A stretch of 64,000 nt of DNA from Bacteroidota bacterium (lineage in GTDB: Bacteria > Bacteroidota > Bacteroidia > Cytophagales > Cytophagaceae). Below the pieces are notes generated by a model that searched no databases, was not told where the DNA came from, and saw nothing but the letters and a program-made list of their open reading frames with translations. Positions 26,078 to 35,593 of this stretch are shown in pieces. The translations under genes were made by a program, and so were the position numbers. Position 1 is the stretch's first letter; every line of letters starts with the position of its first letter. The stretch covers positions 141,741 through 205,740 of the forward strand of contig JAEYZG010000045.1 in assembly GCA_023428135.1 (NCBI GenBank), read 5' to 3'.

Positions 26078-27682
26078 TTACTTCTGCACTACCACTTTTT
26101 TAGCTTTAAACTTTTTACCTCTTTGCAAACGACAGAAGTAAACTCCCGAACTGAGATCCGTATCACTTAATGAATAATTATAAGACATAGAATACATTTT
26201 CTTAGCAGGTATAATTTCCTTAACCAACACGCCCCTTGCATCATAAAGTCCAAGACTAACTTCGGTATCTTCTTTAAGGAAAAAAACTATCTTTGCTTCT
26301 CCTGCAAAGGGTGATGGGTAAACTAAAAAATCATCGAACTCCTTGACATACGGCGATTCTATTGCGCCTATATCTATACCATTCCCCCTAGGTCTTTTAT
26401 TACCCACATAATCATCAGGAACTGGCAGGCCTGGAACTTCTATTCCATTATCAATCATGGGAGATTTATCAGATAGCATGAAACCATCCAGATAAAGCCC
26501 TTCTGTATGCTCAGCACTTATATTGGCTACCTCCCTCCATGAATCAGGATTTGCGACACTGAAAAAATTATCTCCTCTTGCTGTTACAAGAATATTATTG
26601 ATAAATTCATTTCCTGAACTATTGAAATTATTATTCAGGACAACCCCTGAAGAGGCTTCCGAAAGAATTGTATTATTAATGATATGATAACCTTTACCTG
26701 GAGCTACCATGCTGTCTTCCAACAAAATTGCCATATCTCCGTTTTTAGCTATCCCTGTAAAGACATTGTTATATACAAAATTAGCTCCGGCTCCATTGAG
26801 CCACAAACCAGGGCCACTGCCATCAGCTATCATATTGTTATACAACTCTCCTGTAGTACCTGTACTGAGATGTACTCCCGCAGATTGATATTTATCATTG
26901 TTCCTTCCGTAATTTTCAATCTTGTTTGAATAAATCTTAACATCGCTTGTTGCACATCCTACTTGTAGACCTTCTCTGCCTATGTTTTCGAGAAGATTAT
27001 TATAAACCCTCACTCCTACAAGATCATGCGGCAAAACCCTTATAGATATCCCATTACAATCTTTAAAGACACCCCGGTAATGAGGAAAACCGAGATAAAC
27101 ACCTTCTCCTTTAGTATTATGAATATAATTATCGTGAATGAAAGTATTTTTCTGAACGAAATTACCTCTGTTAGGAATACCGCTGCAATCAGGATCTGTC
27201 TTTGCCAGTATACCGGCGAAGCCGGTATTGGCGATTTCAATATGATCAATTTCCATATCGCTTGACATCATTCCTATAGAAACACCTGGAATCTGATCAC
27301 CAGTTTGCATCACAGCAAAACCATAAGTCAATTTAGGTTCACCTGTACCTGTAAGTCTGAAATGGGAACAGTTATTAATCCTTATGCCATAATACCAGTC
27401 ATTATTTTTGACAGTTACCTTTCCTCCACAATTAATAATTATTACCGGATTTTCCGCAGTCCCATTTATATTGGCGAAACCTAAATATTTTTTTACAGAT
27501 GATTTGATACAGACTGTAGATCCGGGAGTAATTTTTAATGCGTTCCCATCTACATAAAGAATATTTTCTTCAATTGTAACGTCGCAGTTACATCCGGATG
27601 CACCGTAGCAAAGGCCTGAACAGGCAAACAAAAAAAATACTGCGTTAAATAAATATGATAAAGTGCGGTTGAGCTTTTCCAT
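26078..27682 (-). CDS. Right-handed beta-helix surface protein with T9SS signal
   Basis: 534 residues: signal peptide (cut near CYGASG), a parallel beta-helix of about 400 residues rich in N-N turns, and a T9SS type A domain from YPSPFAGEAK to the C-terminus. The family core is GFAGILAKTDPDCSG, then NYIHNTKGEGVYLG and EGLQVGCATSDVKIY, shared with three neighbours. The fold is common to pectate lyases, alginate epimerases and adhesins, but I see no recognisable lyase active site. It should be secreted and attached to the surface. It is cotranscribed with the acetyltransferase (27-base gap) and GT2. Confidence 0.87.
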   Translation of the reverse strand: MEKLNRTLSYLFNAVFFLFACSGLCYGASGCNCDVTIEENILYVDGNALKITPGSTVCIKSSVKKYLGFANINGTAENPVIIINCGGKVTVKNNDWYYGIRINNCSHFRLTGTGEPKLTYGFAVMQTGDQIPGVSIGMMSSDMEIDHIEIANTGFAGILAKTDPDCSGIPNRGNFVQKNTFIHDNYIHNTKGEGVYLGFPHYRGVFKDCNGISIRVLPHDLVGVRVYNNLLENIGREGLQVGCATSDVKIYSNKIENYGRNNDKYQSAGVHLSTGTTGELYNNMIADGSGPGLWLNGAGANFVYNNVFTGIAKNGDMAILLEDSMVAPGKGYHIINNTILSEASSGVVLNNNFNSSGNEFINNILVTARGDNFFSVANPDSWREVANISAEHTEGLYLDGFMLSDKSPMIDNGIEVPGLPVPDDYVGNKRPRGNGIDIGAIESPYVKEFDDFLVYPSPFAGEAKIVFFLKEDTEVSLGLYDARGVLVKEIIPAKKMYSMSYNYSLSDTDLSSGVYFCRLQRGKKFKAKKVVVQK

Positions 27683-27775
27683 ATTAAAAAAATCTCAACT
27701 TCACTTTATTTGTTTTTAAAACTTCCGTAAGCCTTTATAGACAAGGGATACTAATAATTTTTGAATTATAAAAAA

Positions 27776-29086
27776 TCAGAATTCCTTACAACCTGGATCG
27801 GGCGTTCTTGATTTTCTTCTTGCTTTTCCGTTTATATCTTCGTTTACAGCAAAAACATCCTGCTGTTTCCCTTTTTGAGCAATTTCAGAAACAAAGTCGT
27901 TTTGAAGCAAAGGTTTTATTAATGATTTTTTATTTGAAGTAAAGTTTCCTTCCGTTCTGGCTTCAGCTCCATCGCTAAATGAAATGTAATAATCCTTTTT
28001 CTCGCCAGGCTCTCCTGTCCTTACTATTACATTATTAAGAATATAGTTATCTGTTAATTCATTAGACATTTTAATTCCCTGCTTTTTAGGATTTAAAATA
28101 GAATTGTTAACTAAAATTATCTTCGAAGAATCTCTTACTTCTCTATTGTCACAAAAGATCCCAAACTCACCGCAATCTGAAATAAGGTTGTTATAAATAA
28201 TATTATCCCCGATTCCAAGAACGATAATACCATTACCCATTCCGTTTGACACCCGGTTGTTATACACAAGCCCCGTAGTGCCAAGCCCTACCTGAATACC
28301 ATTTCTCTGAGAACCTATATTAGCGAGACCAAAACTATCAATACTGTTATTAAATATTTCAGCATTACTTACAGCACATCCCAGTTGCAAACCATCCCAT
28401 TGAGTACTCGAAATTTTATTGTTAAAAATTTTAATATTCTTCAATTCATGTGGATACAGTAATGTATCCGGACATTTCTTATTTCCATTCCAACCACTGT
28501 AAAAAGAGTTACCGACATAAAGTGCTTCACCTTTTACATGATGAATGTAGTTATGATGAATAGATACGTTTTTTTGAACAAAGGTGCCTCTATTGTAATT
28601 ACCATCACATTCAGGGTCTGTTTTAGCCATAATACCCGCAAAACCGCTATTTTTTATTTCCATATGGTCTATTTCAAAATCCGAGCTCCCTTTACCGACC
28701 ATGATACCACTCGCTCCTTTTTTGGTGGAGTCAATTAAAAAACCATATTCAAAGTTTTCATCTCCCGTACCTGTAAGCTTTATGTAATGACAGTTGTCTA
28801 ATTTTATTCCATAGCCTAATACCTGATTAGAAATCTCGACTCTTCCTCCACAGTTAATGACCTTTACAGGATTGAGTGAATCACCTTCAATATTAACAAG
28901 TTGAAGGTTTTTCCTTTTTCCAGCCATAATACAAATAACGTCTCCTGGCCTTATAAGAGTTTTAAATCCGTTAAGTTGTTCAGTTTCCGGCGATAATCTA
29001 AAATCGCACTGACATGAGGGCTCCTCAAAATTAAAATTCCCAAAAAAGAATAAAAAGGATAAGGGAAGAAACAGTCTGATTATCAT
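27776..29086 (-). CDS. Right-handed beta-helix protein without sorting tail
   Basis: 436 residues from the ATG at 29086; the frame extends two codons to a TTG. A hydrophobic N-terminus (LFLPLSFLFFFGNF) acts as signal peptide. The helix core repeats the family phrases GFAGIMAKTDPECDG, HHNYIHHVKGEALYVGNSFY and DGLQLGCAVSNAEIFNN. Unlike its neighbour there is no T9SS domain; the protein ends in a short basic tail (KARRKSRTPDPG). It may remain periplasmic or be released, unless the C-terminus was lost. It is the first gene of the unit running to 24183. Confidence 0.83.
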   Translation of the reverse strand: MIIRLFLPLSFLFFFGNFNFEEPSCQCDFRLSPETEQLNGFKTLIRPGDVICIMAGKRKNLQLVNIEGDSLNPVKVINCGGRVEISNQVLGYGIKLDNCHYIKLTGTGDENFEYGFLIDSTKKGASGIMVGKGSSDFEIDHMEIKNSGFAGIMAKTDPECDGNYNRGTFVQKNVSIHHNYIHHVKGEALYVGNSFYSGWNGNKKCPDTLLYPHELKNIKIFNNKISSTQWDGLQLGCAVSNAEIFNNSIDSFGLANIGSQRNGIQVGLGTTGLVYNNRVSNGMGNGIIVLGIGDNIIYNNLISDCGEFGIFCDNREVRDSSKIILVNNSILNPKKQGIKMSNELTDNYILNNVIVRTGEPGEKKDYYISFSDGAEARTEGNFTSNKKSLIKPLLQNDFVSEIAQKGKQQDVFAVNEDINGKARRKSRTPDPGCKEF

Positions 29087-29147
29087 CAACAAAATTTTTA
29101 GATAAAAAAGAATTATAAAAACATTTGTTTAAAAATATTAATAAAAA

Positions 29148-29172
29148 AAATACCCGGCAAGGCCGGGTATTT
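29148..29172 (-). terminator. Terminator of the 849-residue beta-helix gene
   Basis: AAATACCCGGC (29148-29158) pairs perfectly with GCCGGGTATTT (29162-29172), loop AAG, followed by TTTTTTT on the minus strand. It separates this gene from the downstream unit. Confidence 0.9.
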
Positions 29173-29194
29173 AAGTTTAACTTTTTTTAGTTGA

Positions 29195-31744
29195 TTATCT
29201 TACAAGATTAAAGTTCACTGATAATGTATTTCCTGCAGTTCCTTTAGTTCCTGCCTGGGTATAAGGAGTTGCGGATACAGTGTGATTTCCAAAGGAAAGG
29301 TAATAAGATCCATAATTTCCATTATTATCACCTCCTATAGCATAGGGAGCTTCGCTTTCGATTCTGCCTGATTTACCATCCATTTTGAAGGCAACACTTT
29401 TCACTTCGTTTCCTGTATTAGCCCTGATATTGATCTTGTTTGCTTTAAGTGCAGAAAGGCTGATGGTAGCTCCATTAGTAATCGTTGCTATATCTCTATT
29501 GGTTTCAGAATTTACTAGTGTGAAACTAACAACAGTATTACCAGCTGAAGGTGTTGGAGTTGTTACTACTCCGTTCGTTACAGTGAAAGATATTTCAGTA
29601 GTTCCACCAGCAGTTCCTTGTGCATTAGCGCCAGAATAATCTGTTACGGATAATTTGCGACTTCCTTCTGCAAACGTACCAGGCTTATAATCACTTCCTG
29701 CATCTCCAAACATTGTTATAGGAGCATAGCTTTCTGTATTAACAACAGCACCATCTAATTTAAACTGCACACTTCCTGCAAAGCCAGAAGCCACATTAGC
29801 TCTGACATTGATATTCTTTGTACCTATTTTAGAATAGTCAATAACAGCGCCATTTGTCAATGTCATGATATCTTTATCGGTGTCAGCATTAACAAGAGTA
29901 ACACTCGTTACTTTAGTTGCTCCGGGAGTCGGAGTGGTAGTTCCACCGTTTGTTACAGTGAAAGAAATCTCAGTAGTTCCTCCTACTGTTCCCTGTGCAT
30001 TTGCACTCGCGTAATCTGTTACAGCTAACTTGTGACTTCCTGCCACAAATGTACCAGGCTTATAATCAGAACCTTCATCACCAAACATGGTTATAGGAGC
30101 ATAGCTTTCAGTATTAACAACTGCACCGTTTAATTTAAACTGCACACTTCCTGCAAATCCTGATGCCACATTAGCTCTGACATTGATATTCTTTGTACCT
30201 ATTTTAGAATAATCAATTACTGCACCATTAGATAGAGTCATGATATCTTTGTCTGTATCAGCGTTAACAAGAGTAATGCTTGTTACTTTTGTTGCACCCG
30301 GAGTTGGTGTTGGTGTTGGAGTTGGTGTCGGTCCTGAACCACCACCAGTTCCTGTACCTGGATTTGGATTTGGAGTTACAGAAGTTCCTGAAGAAGTACC
30401 TTCGTAAGCTCCGATATCATACCCATTACCTGTAGGTCTTGCTGTGCTGGAGAAATCATAAGTAACACCGAAAGATGAAACATCAGCACCTTTGTCGATC
30501 GCAGGAGAACCTGAAGCAAGGCGATAATCTCCACCAGACGCATTCACAAACTTAACATCAGCAACGTTCATTGTTGTATAGTTATTTTTGTCTGTTACTT
30601 TAGCACTGTTTCTGGTATTGATAAACTTGCCTGTTTTAGGATTTACGATGATGTTATTGATAACATTATTCATCGGAATCTTTCCAGCAGCAATCATGAA
30701 ACCATCAGATCCACTATTAACAACTGTGTTGTTGATGAAGCTGAATGCTTGTCCTGGAGTATATCTGGTATCGACATATACTCCATATGCACCTGCACCA
30801 AGTATCAAGTTGTTATACACTACATTATCACCATATCCAAGGCAGATAATACCATTACCCGGACCATTTTTGATAATATTGTTATAACATTTTCCACCAG
30901 TACCTTCACCTAACTGAAGACCATTATTCTGGTGTGCTGCAAATGGATCTCTACCATAGTTTTCAATCGTGTTATCAAAGATCTCACAACCTTTTGTTGC
31001 ACAACCAACCTGAATACCTTCGCAGCCGGTATTAACAACTTTGTTTTTGAACAGACGAAGGCCTTCTACAGTGTGAGGCGTGATAGTTCCACACGAAAGG
31101 CTTCTACCTGAAGCGTAGAATGAGTTACCAATATAAAAACCTTCACCAGTAACATCGTGAACATAGTTATCATGAATAGAAATATCTCTCATAGTAAAGT
31201 TTCCATTCCATGTAGCCGGATCACAAGTTGGATCTGTCTTTCCCATTAAGCCTGCGAAGCCAATGTTGCTGATTTCTACATTAGAGACCTCCCAGTTGGT
31301 AGACAAGCTTTCAAAAGTAACACCGATATGTGAACCTTTTACGTGAATACCATACTGATCATTCGATCCATTACCAGCCAATTTTACATATTTACAATTT
31401 GAAAATTTCAAACCATAGCCGTTGCTGCTGGACGCACTGATAGTCACTTTACCATTTGAATTTACAAAGGTAATTGGTTTGCCAGCCTGGCCTTCAAAAT
31501 TTTTCAACCAAAGCGGACCTCTGGTACCAGCTTCGATACATACAACGCTTCCCGCAGGAAGATTAAGCGTACTTCCGTCAACCACTGTTTGACTTGTTTT
31601 AATGGTATAGACGCACGAATAACCCTGAGCAGCTGCTAAACTACTTTCAGCTGCATTATTTTTGGTGACTTCATGTTCTTTTTTACAAGAGGTGATAGAA
31701 ATACCCATGACACATAAGGCCATCAAAATACTAGATCTTCTCAT
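29195..31744 (-). CDS. Beta-helix lipoprotein with three C-terminal repeat domains
   Basis: 849 residues. The lipobox SITSC (Cys20) follows a short signal peptide, so the protein should be lipid-anchored; acidic residues soon after the Cys (CKKEHE) may favour export to the outer surface. The parallel beta-helix (about 45-440) carries the family core GFAGLMGKTDPTCDP, NYVHDVTGEGFYIGNSFY and EGIQVGCATKGCEIFDN. A Gly/Pro/Thr linker (PTPTPTPTPTPG) leads to three domains of about 110-125 residues beginning SxTLVNADTDKDIMTL. The first two are almost identical; the third is diverged. The domains may bind carbohydrate but resemble nothing I can name. Confidence 0.87.
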   Translation of the reverse strand: MRRSSILMALCVMGISITSCKKEHEVTKNNAAESSLAAAQGYSCVYTIKTSQTVVDGSTLNLPAGSVVCIEAGTRGPLWLKNFEGQAGKPITFVNSNGKVTISASSSNGYGLKFSNCKYVKLAGNGSNDQYGIHVKGSHIGVTFESLSTNWEVSNVEISNIGFAGLMGKTDPTCDPATWNGNFTMRDISIHDNYVHDVTGEGFYIGNSFYASGRSLSCGTITPHTVEGLRLFKNKVVNTGCEGIQVGCATKGCEIFDNTIENYGRDPFAAHQNNGLQLGEGTGGKCYNNIIKNGPGNGIICLGYGDNVVYNNLILGAGAYGVYVDTRYTPGQAFSFINNTVVNSGSDGFMIAAGKIPMNNVINNIIVNPKTGKFINTRNSAKVTDKNNYTTMNVADVKFVNASGGDYRLASGSPAIDKGADVSSFGVTYDFSSTARPTGNGYDIGAYEGTSSGTSVTPNPNPGTGTGGGSGPTPTPTPTPTPGATKVTSITLVNADTDKDIMTLSNGAVIDYSKIGTKNINVRANVASGFAGSVQFKLNGAVVNTESYAPITMFGDEGSDYKPGTFVAGSHKLAVTDYASANAQGTVGGTTEISFTVTNGGTTTPTPGATKVTSVTLVNADTDKDIMTLTNGAVIDYSKIGTKNINVRANVASGFAGSVQFKLDGAVVNTESYAPITMFGDAGSDYKPGTFAEGSRKLSVTDYSGANAQGTAGGTTEISFTVTNGVVTTPTPSAGNTVVSFTLVNSETNRDIATITNGATISLSALKANKINIRANTGNEVKSVAFKMDGKSGRIESEAPYAIGGDNNGNYGSYYLSFGNHTVSATPYTQAGTKGTAGNTLSVNFNLVR
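29543..30292 (-). repeat. Two tandem 375-bp units in the beta-helix lipoprotein gene
   Basis: Units 29918-30292 and 29543-29917 are exactly 375 bases each and encode near-identical 125-residue segments, linker included. Small amino-acid changes (SNG/TNG, KLNG/KLDG, GDEG/GDAG) mark a recent in-frame duplication. Confidence 0.9.
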
Positions 31745-32142
31745 TTTAATGTGTTTTTGTTAAGAGTACAAAAGATTTGTTTGAATTTTTACCGCAATCA
31801 AAGGCCAATCGATTGTTTAATAAGGTGCTTTTCCAGCACGGGCGTAATTGCTTATTGTTTCTGCGCAGAATTTAACTGCCTTGAACACGATAAAAAGTAG
31901 AGGTCTAACTTATAGGTACTTGAGATTTATTGGAAAATAATTTTTGACAAACTTTGCTTTGTTTAGCTATGGAACGGAGTATCAAATATCATATTGTCTT
32001 TATGTTGAGAGCACCATTTCATACTATTTAAAAACTTTAAAATTATATGAAAATTATATTTCTAAATATCTTTTTAATGAAATATCCGGAAGCCCCTTAA
32101 ATAGAGGCTTCCGAACACCTCTTACTGATTATGATTTATATA
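31745..32142. other. 398-base gap between two beta-helix lipoprotein genes
   Basis: It holds the terminator of the 589-residue gene (32087-32113) and presumably the promoter of the 849-residue gene. I see no gene; a short plus-strand frame across it looks random. Confidence 0.6.
32087..32113 (-). terminator. Terminator of the 589-residue beta-helix gene
   Basis: CGGAAGCC (32087-32094) pairs perfectly with GGCTTCCG (32106-32113). The T tract on the minus strand is poor. Confidence 0.6.
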
Positions 32143-33912
32143 TCAGCTTACTACATTAATTGACACTGTGTATAAAGGTCCTGCTGTACCTGAAGCACCT
32201 TCTTTAGTATATGGAATCGTAGTGATAGAATGTACTCCCAATGCAGGTGTCCATGGATTGTAATTGCCTACCCCTGCATCGCCATACATGGAAAATGGAA
32301 CACCGCTTTCAGTTCTAACATTTACCCCATCAAACTTAAAAATCACACTTTTCGTTCCTGCAGATGTATTTGCACGAACATTTATTTTACTAGTGCCGAG
32401 TGCACTAAAGCTTATTTTTGCACCATTGGATATTGTCATAACATCCTTTCCTGTAGTTGCATTTACAAGAGTTAAGCTGGTAATCTGAGCCGTTCCGGTC
32501 GAACTAGCAGGTGCATCTGAAGAACCTGGAGTATTATTTGAAAGCGAAGAACTGCTTCCTTCAAATGCTCCGATATCATATGCTACGCCGCTTGGTCTTC
32601 TTCCTCCACCAAAATCAGAAGCAATTCCATAAGATGCTGTATTCATCCCTTTATCAATGGCAGGAGAACCAGAAGCAATTCTGTAATCATTACCTGAAGG
32701 ATTCACGAATTTAACTTCGCCAATAGTAGCTGCATTAAGGTTATTGGATGATGTAAGTTTTACATTACTACTTCTCGTTGAAATGAACTTACCATTTTTA
32801 GGTGCTGCAATAATGTTATTGACAACATAGTTCATCGGAATTTTTTCAGAATACACCATTATACCATCTTTCCCACTATTAACAATAGTATTATTAGCTA
32901 ATTTAAAAAACTGTCCTGGGGTATATCTCGAATCAGAGAAAATACCAAATGCCCCTGCATTTATAATTAAATTGTTATAAACAACATTGTCTCCATAACC
33001 AAGGCAGATGATACCATTACCAGGGCCGTTTTTAATGATGTTATTATAGCACAAACCGCCTGTTCCTTCTCCTATCTGAAGACCATTATTCTGGTTTGCA
33101 GCGAAAGGATCTTTACCAAAGTTTTCTATAGTGTTACCATAAATTTCACAGCCCTTAATAGCACATCCGACCTGAATACCTTCACAACCGCTGTTTAATA
33201 CTCTGTTATTATAGATTTTAACTCCCTCTATGCTATGAGGAGCAATATTTCCACACGACAGGTTTCTTCCACCTTCATAGAATGAGTTTCCCACATAGAA
33301 GCCTTCTCCGGTCACATCGTGAACGTAGTTATCATGAGCAGATACATCTCTCATTGTAAAATTTCCTCTCCATGTAGCAGGATCACATGAAGGATCGGTT
33401 TTTCCCATCAAGCCTGCAAATCCTATCTTACTTATTTCCACATTGGAAATTTCCCAATTTGTAGACAATGCCTCAAAGCTAACACCTATATGAGATCCGG
33501 TTACATGAATTCCGTATTGATCAGAAGAACCATTACCGGCAACTTTTACATATTTACAATTGGCTAGTTTTAGTCCATATCCATTGCTGGGAGAACATTG
33601 TATTGTTACTTTTCCATTCCCATTGACAAAAGTAATTGGCTTTCCGGGCTGACCGGAAAAGTTCTTAAGCACAAGTGGCCCTCTGGTACCTGCTTCTATA
33701 CAAACTACACTTCCTGCCGGAATATTAAGGGTACTTCCATCTACAATAGGTTGATTAGCCTTTATGGTATAGGTACAAGCATATCCTTCGACTCCCGCGC
33801 TGTCTCCTACAGCCATAGAAGGCTTAACATTTTCAATGTCATGTTCCTTTTTACAAGAGGCAAAAGAAATACCTATGGCACACAATGCCATCAAAATACT
33901 GGATCGTCTCAT
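32143..33912 (-). CDS. Beta-helix lipoprotein with one C-terminal repeat domain
   Basis: 589 residues, closely similar to the 849-residue protein in both signal peptide (MRRSSILMALCAIGISFASC, lipidated Cys20) and beta-helix. The family core GFAGLMGKTDPSCDP, NYVHDVTGEGFYVGNSFY and EGIQVGCAIKGCEIYGN is intact. Only one copy of the C-terminal domain is present (SLTLVNATTGKDVMTISNG), against three in the neighbour, after a short Ser/Pro/Ala linker. The pair arose by duplication and then changed in repeat number. It is probably a monocistronic surface lipoprotein. Confidence 0.87.
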   Translation of the reverse strand: MRRSSILMALCAIGISFASCKKEHDIENVKPSMAVGDSAGVEGYACTYTIKANQPIVDGSTLNIPAGSVVCIEAGTRGPLVLKNFSGQPGKPITFVNGNGKVTIQCSPSNGYGLKLANCKYVKVAGNGSSDQYGIHVTGSHIGVSFEALSTNWEISNVEISKIGFAGLMGKTDPSCDPATWRGNFTMRDVSAHDNYVHDVTGEGFYVGNSFYEGGRNLSCGNIAPHSIEGVKIYNNRVLNSGCEGIQVGCAIKGCEIYGNTIENFGKDPFAANQNNGLQIGEGTGGLCYNNIIKNGPGNGIICLGYGDNVVYNNLIINAGAFGIFSDSRYTPGQFFKLANNTIVNSGKDGIMVYSEKIPMNYVVNNIIAAPKNGKFISTRSSNVKLTSSNNLNAATIGEVKFVNPSGNDYRIASGSPAIDKGMNTASYGIASDFGGGRRPSGVAYDIGAFEGSSSSLSNNTPGSSDAPASSTGTAQITSLTLVNATTGKDVMTISNGAKISFSALGTSKINVRANTSAGTKSVIFKFDGVNVRTESGVPFSMYGDAGVGNYNPWTPALGVHSITTIPYTKEGASGTAGPLYTVSINVVS

Positions 33913-34051
33913 TTGAAATTTATTTGGTTAGATATTAGAGATTTATTTATGAAGCCCGATTGCTGATTGTATGATTATCTCCGGACTTCCATAAAAGTAG
34001 AGTTTATTCCTATAAGCTGGTTTTTAATTCATTAATGGCTGTTGGCCTTTT

Positions 34052-34059
34052 TATATTTG
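34052..34059 (+). promoter_or_regulatory. Possible Bacteroidota -7 promoter box
   Basis: TATATTTG fits the TAnnTTTG consensus of the Bacteroidota primary sigma factor and lies 92 bases upstream of the GT2 start at 34152. I see no matching TTTG at the usual -33 distance, so this is tentative. Confidence 0.3.
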
Positions 34060-34151
34060 TTCACGTCTAAACACTATCACTTCTGAATCAGTTCTATTTT
34101 TAATGGGAGATTTAATTTTCCTTTTATTTTATTAAAATTCATAAAATAGAT

Positions 34152-35039
34152 ATGTCAAGATTTAGCATGCCTGCTTGGGTGTACAGGCATAATAATATAC
34201 AGTTTAAAGAGAATGATCTATATTCCCTTCAGATAGTAGATAAAATCAAAGAAAAGTTAAAAAGGTTCCACCAAGACGATCCGGAAGTAACGATTGTAAT
34301 TCCGGCATATAATGAAGAGAAGAATATCCTGAGAACATTGTCATCTATTTCTGAATTAAAGACCAGCTATCGTACTGAATTGATTGTTGCTAACAATAAT
34401 TCTAAAGACAAGACACAGGAAATATTAGACAGATGTGGTGTACGATCTGTCTTTGTCAAAGACCAAGGAATCAGCTATGCAAGACAAGGAGGTCTGGAAG
34501 CAGCAAAAGCCCCAATCATTGCCAATGCAGATGCAGATTCTATTTATCCTATTGAGTGGTTAGACACAATTATTGAACCACTTCACAACTCTTCGATTTC
34601 CTGTAGTTATGGCACATATTCATTTATTCCCGGAGAAGAGAATAACAGATTAACACTAGCATTATATGAAACAGCTGCTAATGCATTCTTTGCACTAAAA
34701 AGAATGCAAAGAGAGTGTGTAAACGTTATGGGCTTTAATTTTGCCTATCGTAAAGCCGATGCACTTGAAGTCGGAGGTTTTTATCATCAGCTTAACCGTA
34801 AGGTAACTAAAAGAAGTGAAGATGGTTGGATGGCTATGTGCCTTACTAAAAAAGGAGAGCTCCAATTGGTAGAATCTCCCCATGCAAGGGTTTGGACCAG
34901 CGACAGAAGATTAATGGATGATGGATCAATAGGAAAAGCACTTTATAATAGAGCTAAAACAGAAATATCCAGAATAGGAATTTACTTTACCCCAAAGGGA
35001 GAAATAAATATAGAGGAAGAAAAAGCAAAAAAATTTTGA
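34152..35039 (+). CDS. GT2 family glycosyltransferase
   Basis: 295 residues, with no membrane helix. The GT-A fold is shown by VTIVIPAYNEEKNILRTL, the nucleotide-binding VANNNSKDKT and the metal-binding NADADS (DxD type); KRSEDGWMAMCL supplies the acidic catalytic region. It should transfer a sugar from a nucleotide donor in the cytoplasm. It points away from the beta-helix genes and is followed by a decayed gene, so it is probably monocistronic. Its acceptor is unknown; the setting suggests a surface glycan, or possibly glycosylation of exported proteins. Confidence 0.88.
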   Translation: MSRFSMPAWVYRHNNIQFKENDLYSLQIVDKIKEKLKRFHQDDPEVTIVIPAYNEEKNILRTLSSISELKTSYRTELIVANNNSKDKTQEILDRCGVRSVFVKDQGISYARQGGLEAAKAPIIANADADSIYPIEWLDTIIEPLHNSSISCSYGTYSFIPGEENNRLTLALYETAANAFFALKRMQRECVNVMGFNFAYRKADALEVGGFYHQLNRKVTKRSEDGWMAMCLTKKGELQLVESPHARVWTSDRRLMDDGSIGKALYNRAKTEISRIGIYFTPKGEINIEEEKAKKF

Positions 35040-35147
35040 TTAGTCTGACACTAAATATACTAAGAGGCCTTAAGTACTCAGGGCTTTTTAAATTTATTCA
35101 GAACAATCACAGAAGAAACATTTTTATATAAAATTTAATTCATTCTT

Positions 35148-35460
35148 ATGAGAAATAATTTACTTTTATTTTTTAGCATTTACATACTTTTATTCTACAA
35201 CAATTCATTTTGCCGGATTCAGTATACTGGGAGACGGAATCCGAAGATCCCGATCTAATACATAGACATGAATGTAGTTATGTTGAATGAGATGGAAAAT
35301 TTTATCTTAACTAAAGACTTGGTAAAAGGAACAACCTTGCCTCCTACCCCGAATACTCCAAGTGCATAGACTTAGCAAACTACCCAAGGGCATTTATATT
35401 ATACATATTGTATCAGAAAAAAATAATGAGAAAATCTCAATAAAAATTATCAGGATTTAG
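35148..35460 (+). pseudogene. Remnant of a T9SS-exported protein gene
   Basis: An ATG at 35148 opens a typical signal peptide (MRNNLLLFFSIYILLFYNNS) that runs into a stop at 35256. In another frame the segment 35371-35460 reads LSKLPKGIYIIHIV, then SEKNNEKISIKIIRI and a stop, which is exactly how T9SS type A sorting domains end. The space between is far too short for a functional cargo, and the two frames differ by +1. The best explanation is a gene that lost most of its interior and then decayed. A strong plus-strand terminator follows 22 bases after the stop, as for a formerly expressed gene. Confidence 0.65.
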
Positions 35461-35481
35461 ATGGCTTTCCATTACCAATTT

Positions 35482-35531
35482 AAAAGAATAGGGAGAAAGA
35501 ATAATTATTTATATTTTCTCCCTATTCTTTT
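35482..35531 (+). terminator. Strong terminator after the T9SS remnant
   Basis: A perfect 17-base stem (35482-35498 with 35515-35531; core AGAATAGGGAGAAA) and a 16-base loop, followed by more T residues. Confidence 0.92.
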
Positions 35532-35593
35532 TTTTAATACTTAAACACTGGTTAGATATAGCAGTTTACTATTGAAATTCATCGTTATCTGAC

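Larger units (their letters stand above)
35040..35593. other. 554-base region without an intact gene
   Basis: It holds the remains of a T9SS cargo gene (35148-35460) and a strong terminator (35482-35531). Nothing else is recognisable. Confidence 0.65.

Noticed and set aside
30290..30370. Simple-sequence microsatellite
   Set aside because: It encodes the Pro-Thr linker of the beta-helix lipoprotein in frame; no sign of phase-variable out-of-frame repeats.
31944..32159. Plus-strand 71-codon frame in the gap between beta-helix genes
   Set aside because: No recognisable features; it runs through the terminator and into the convergent gene.
35040..35110. Terminator after the GT2 gene (AGGCCT/AGGGC region)
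   Set aside because: The stem has a mismatch near its base and few pairs; not strong enough to list.
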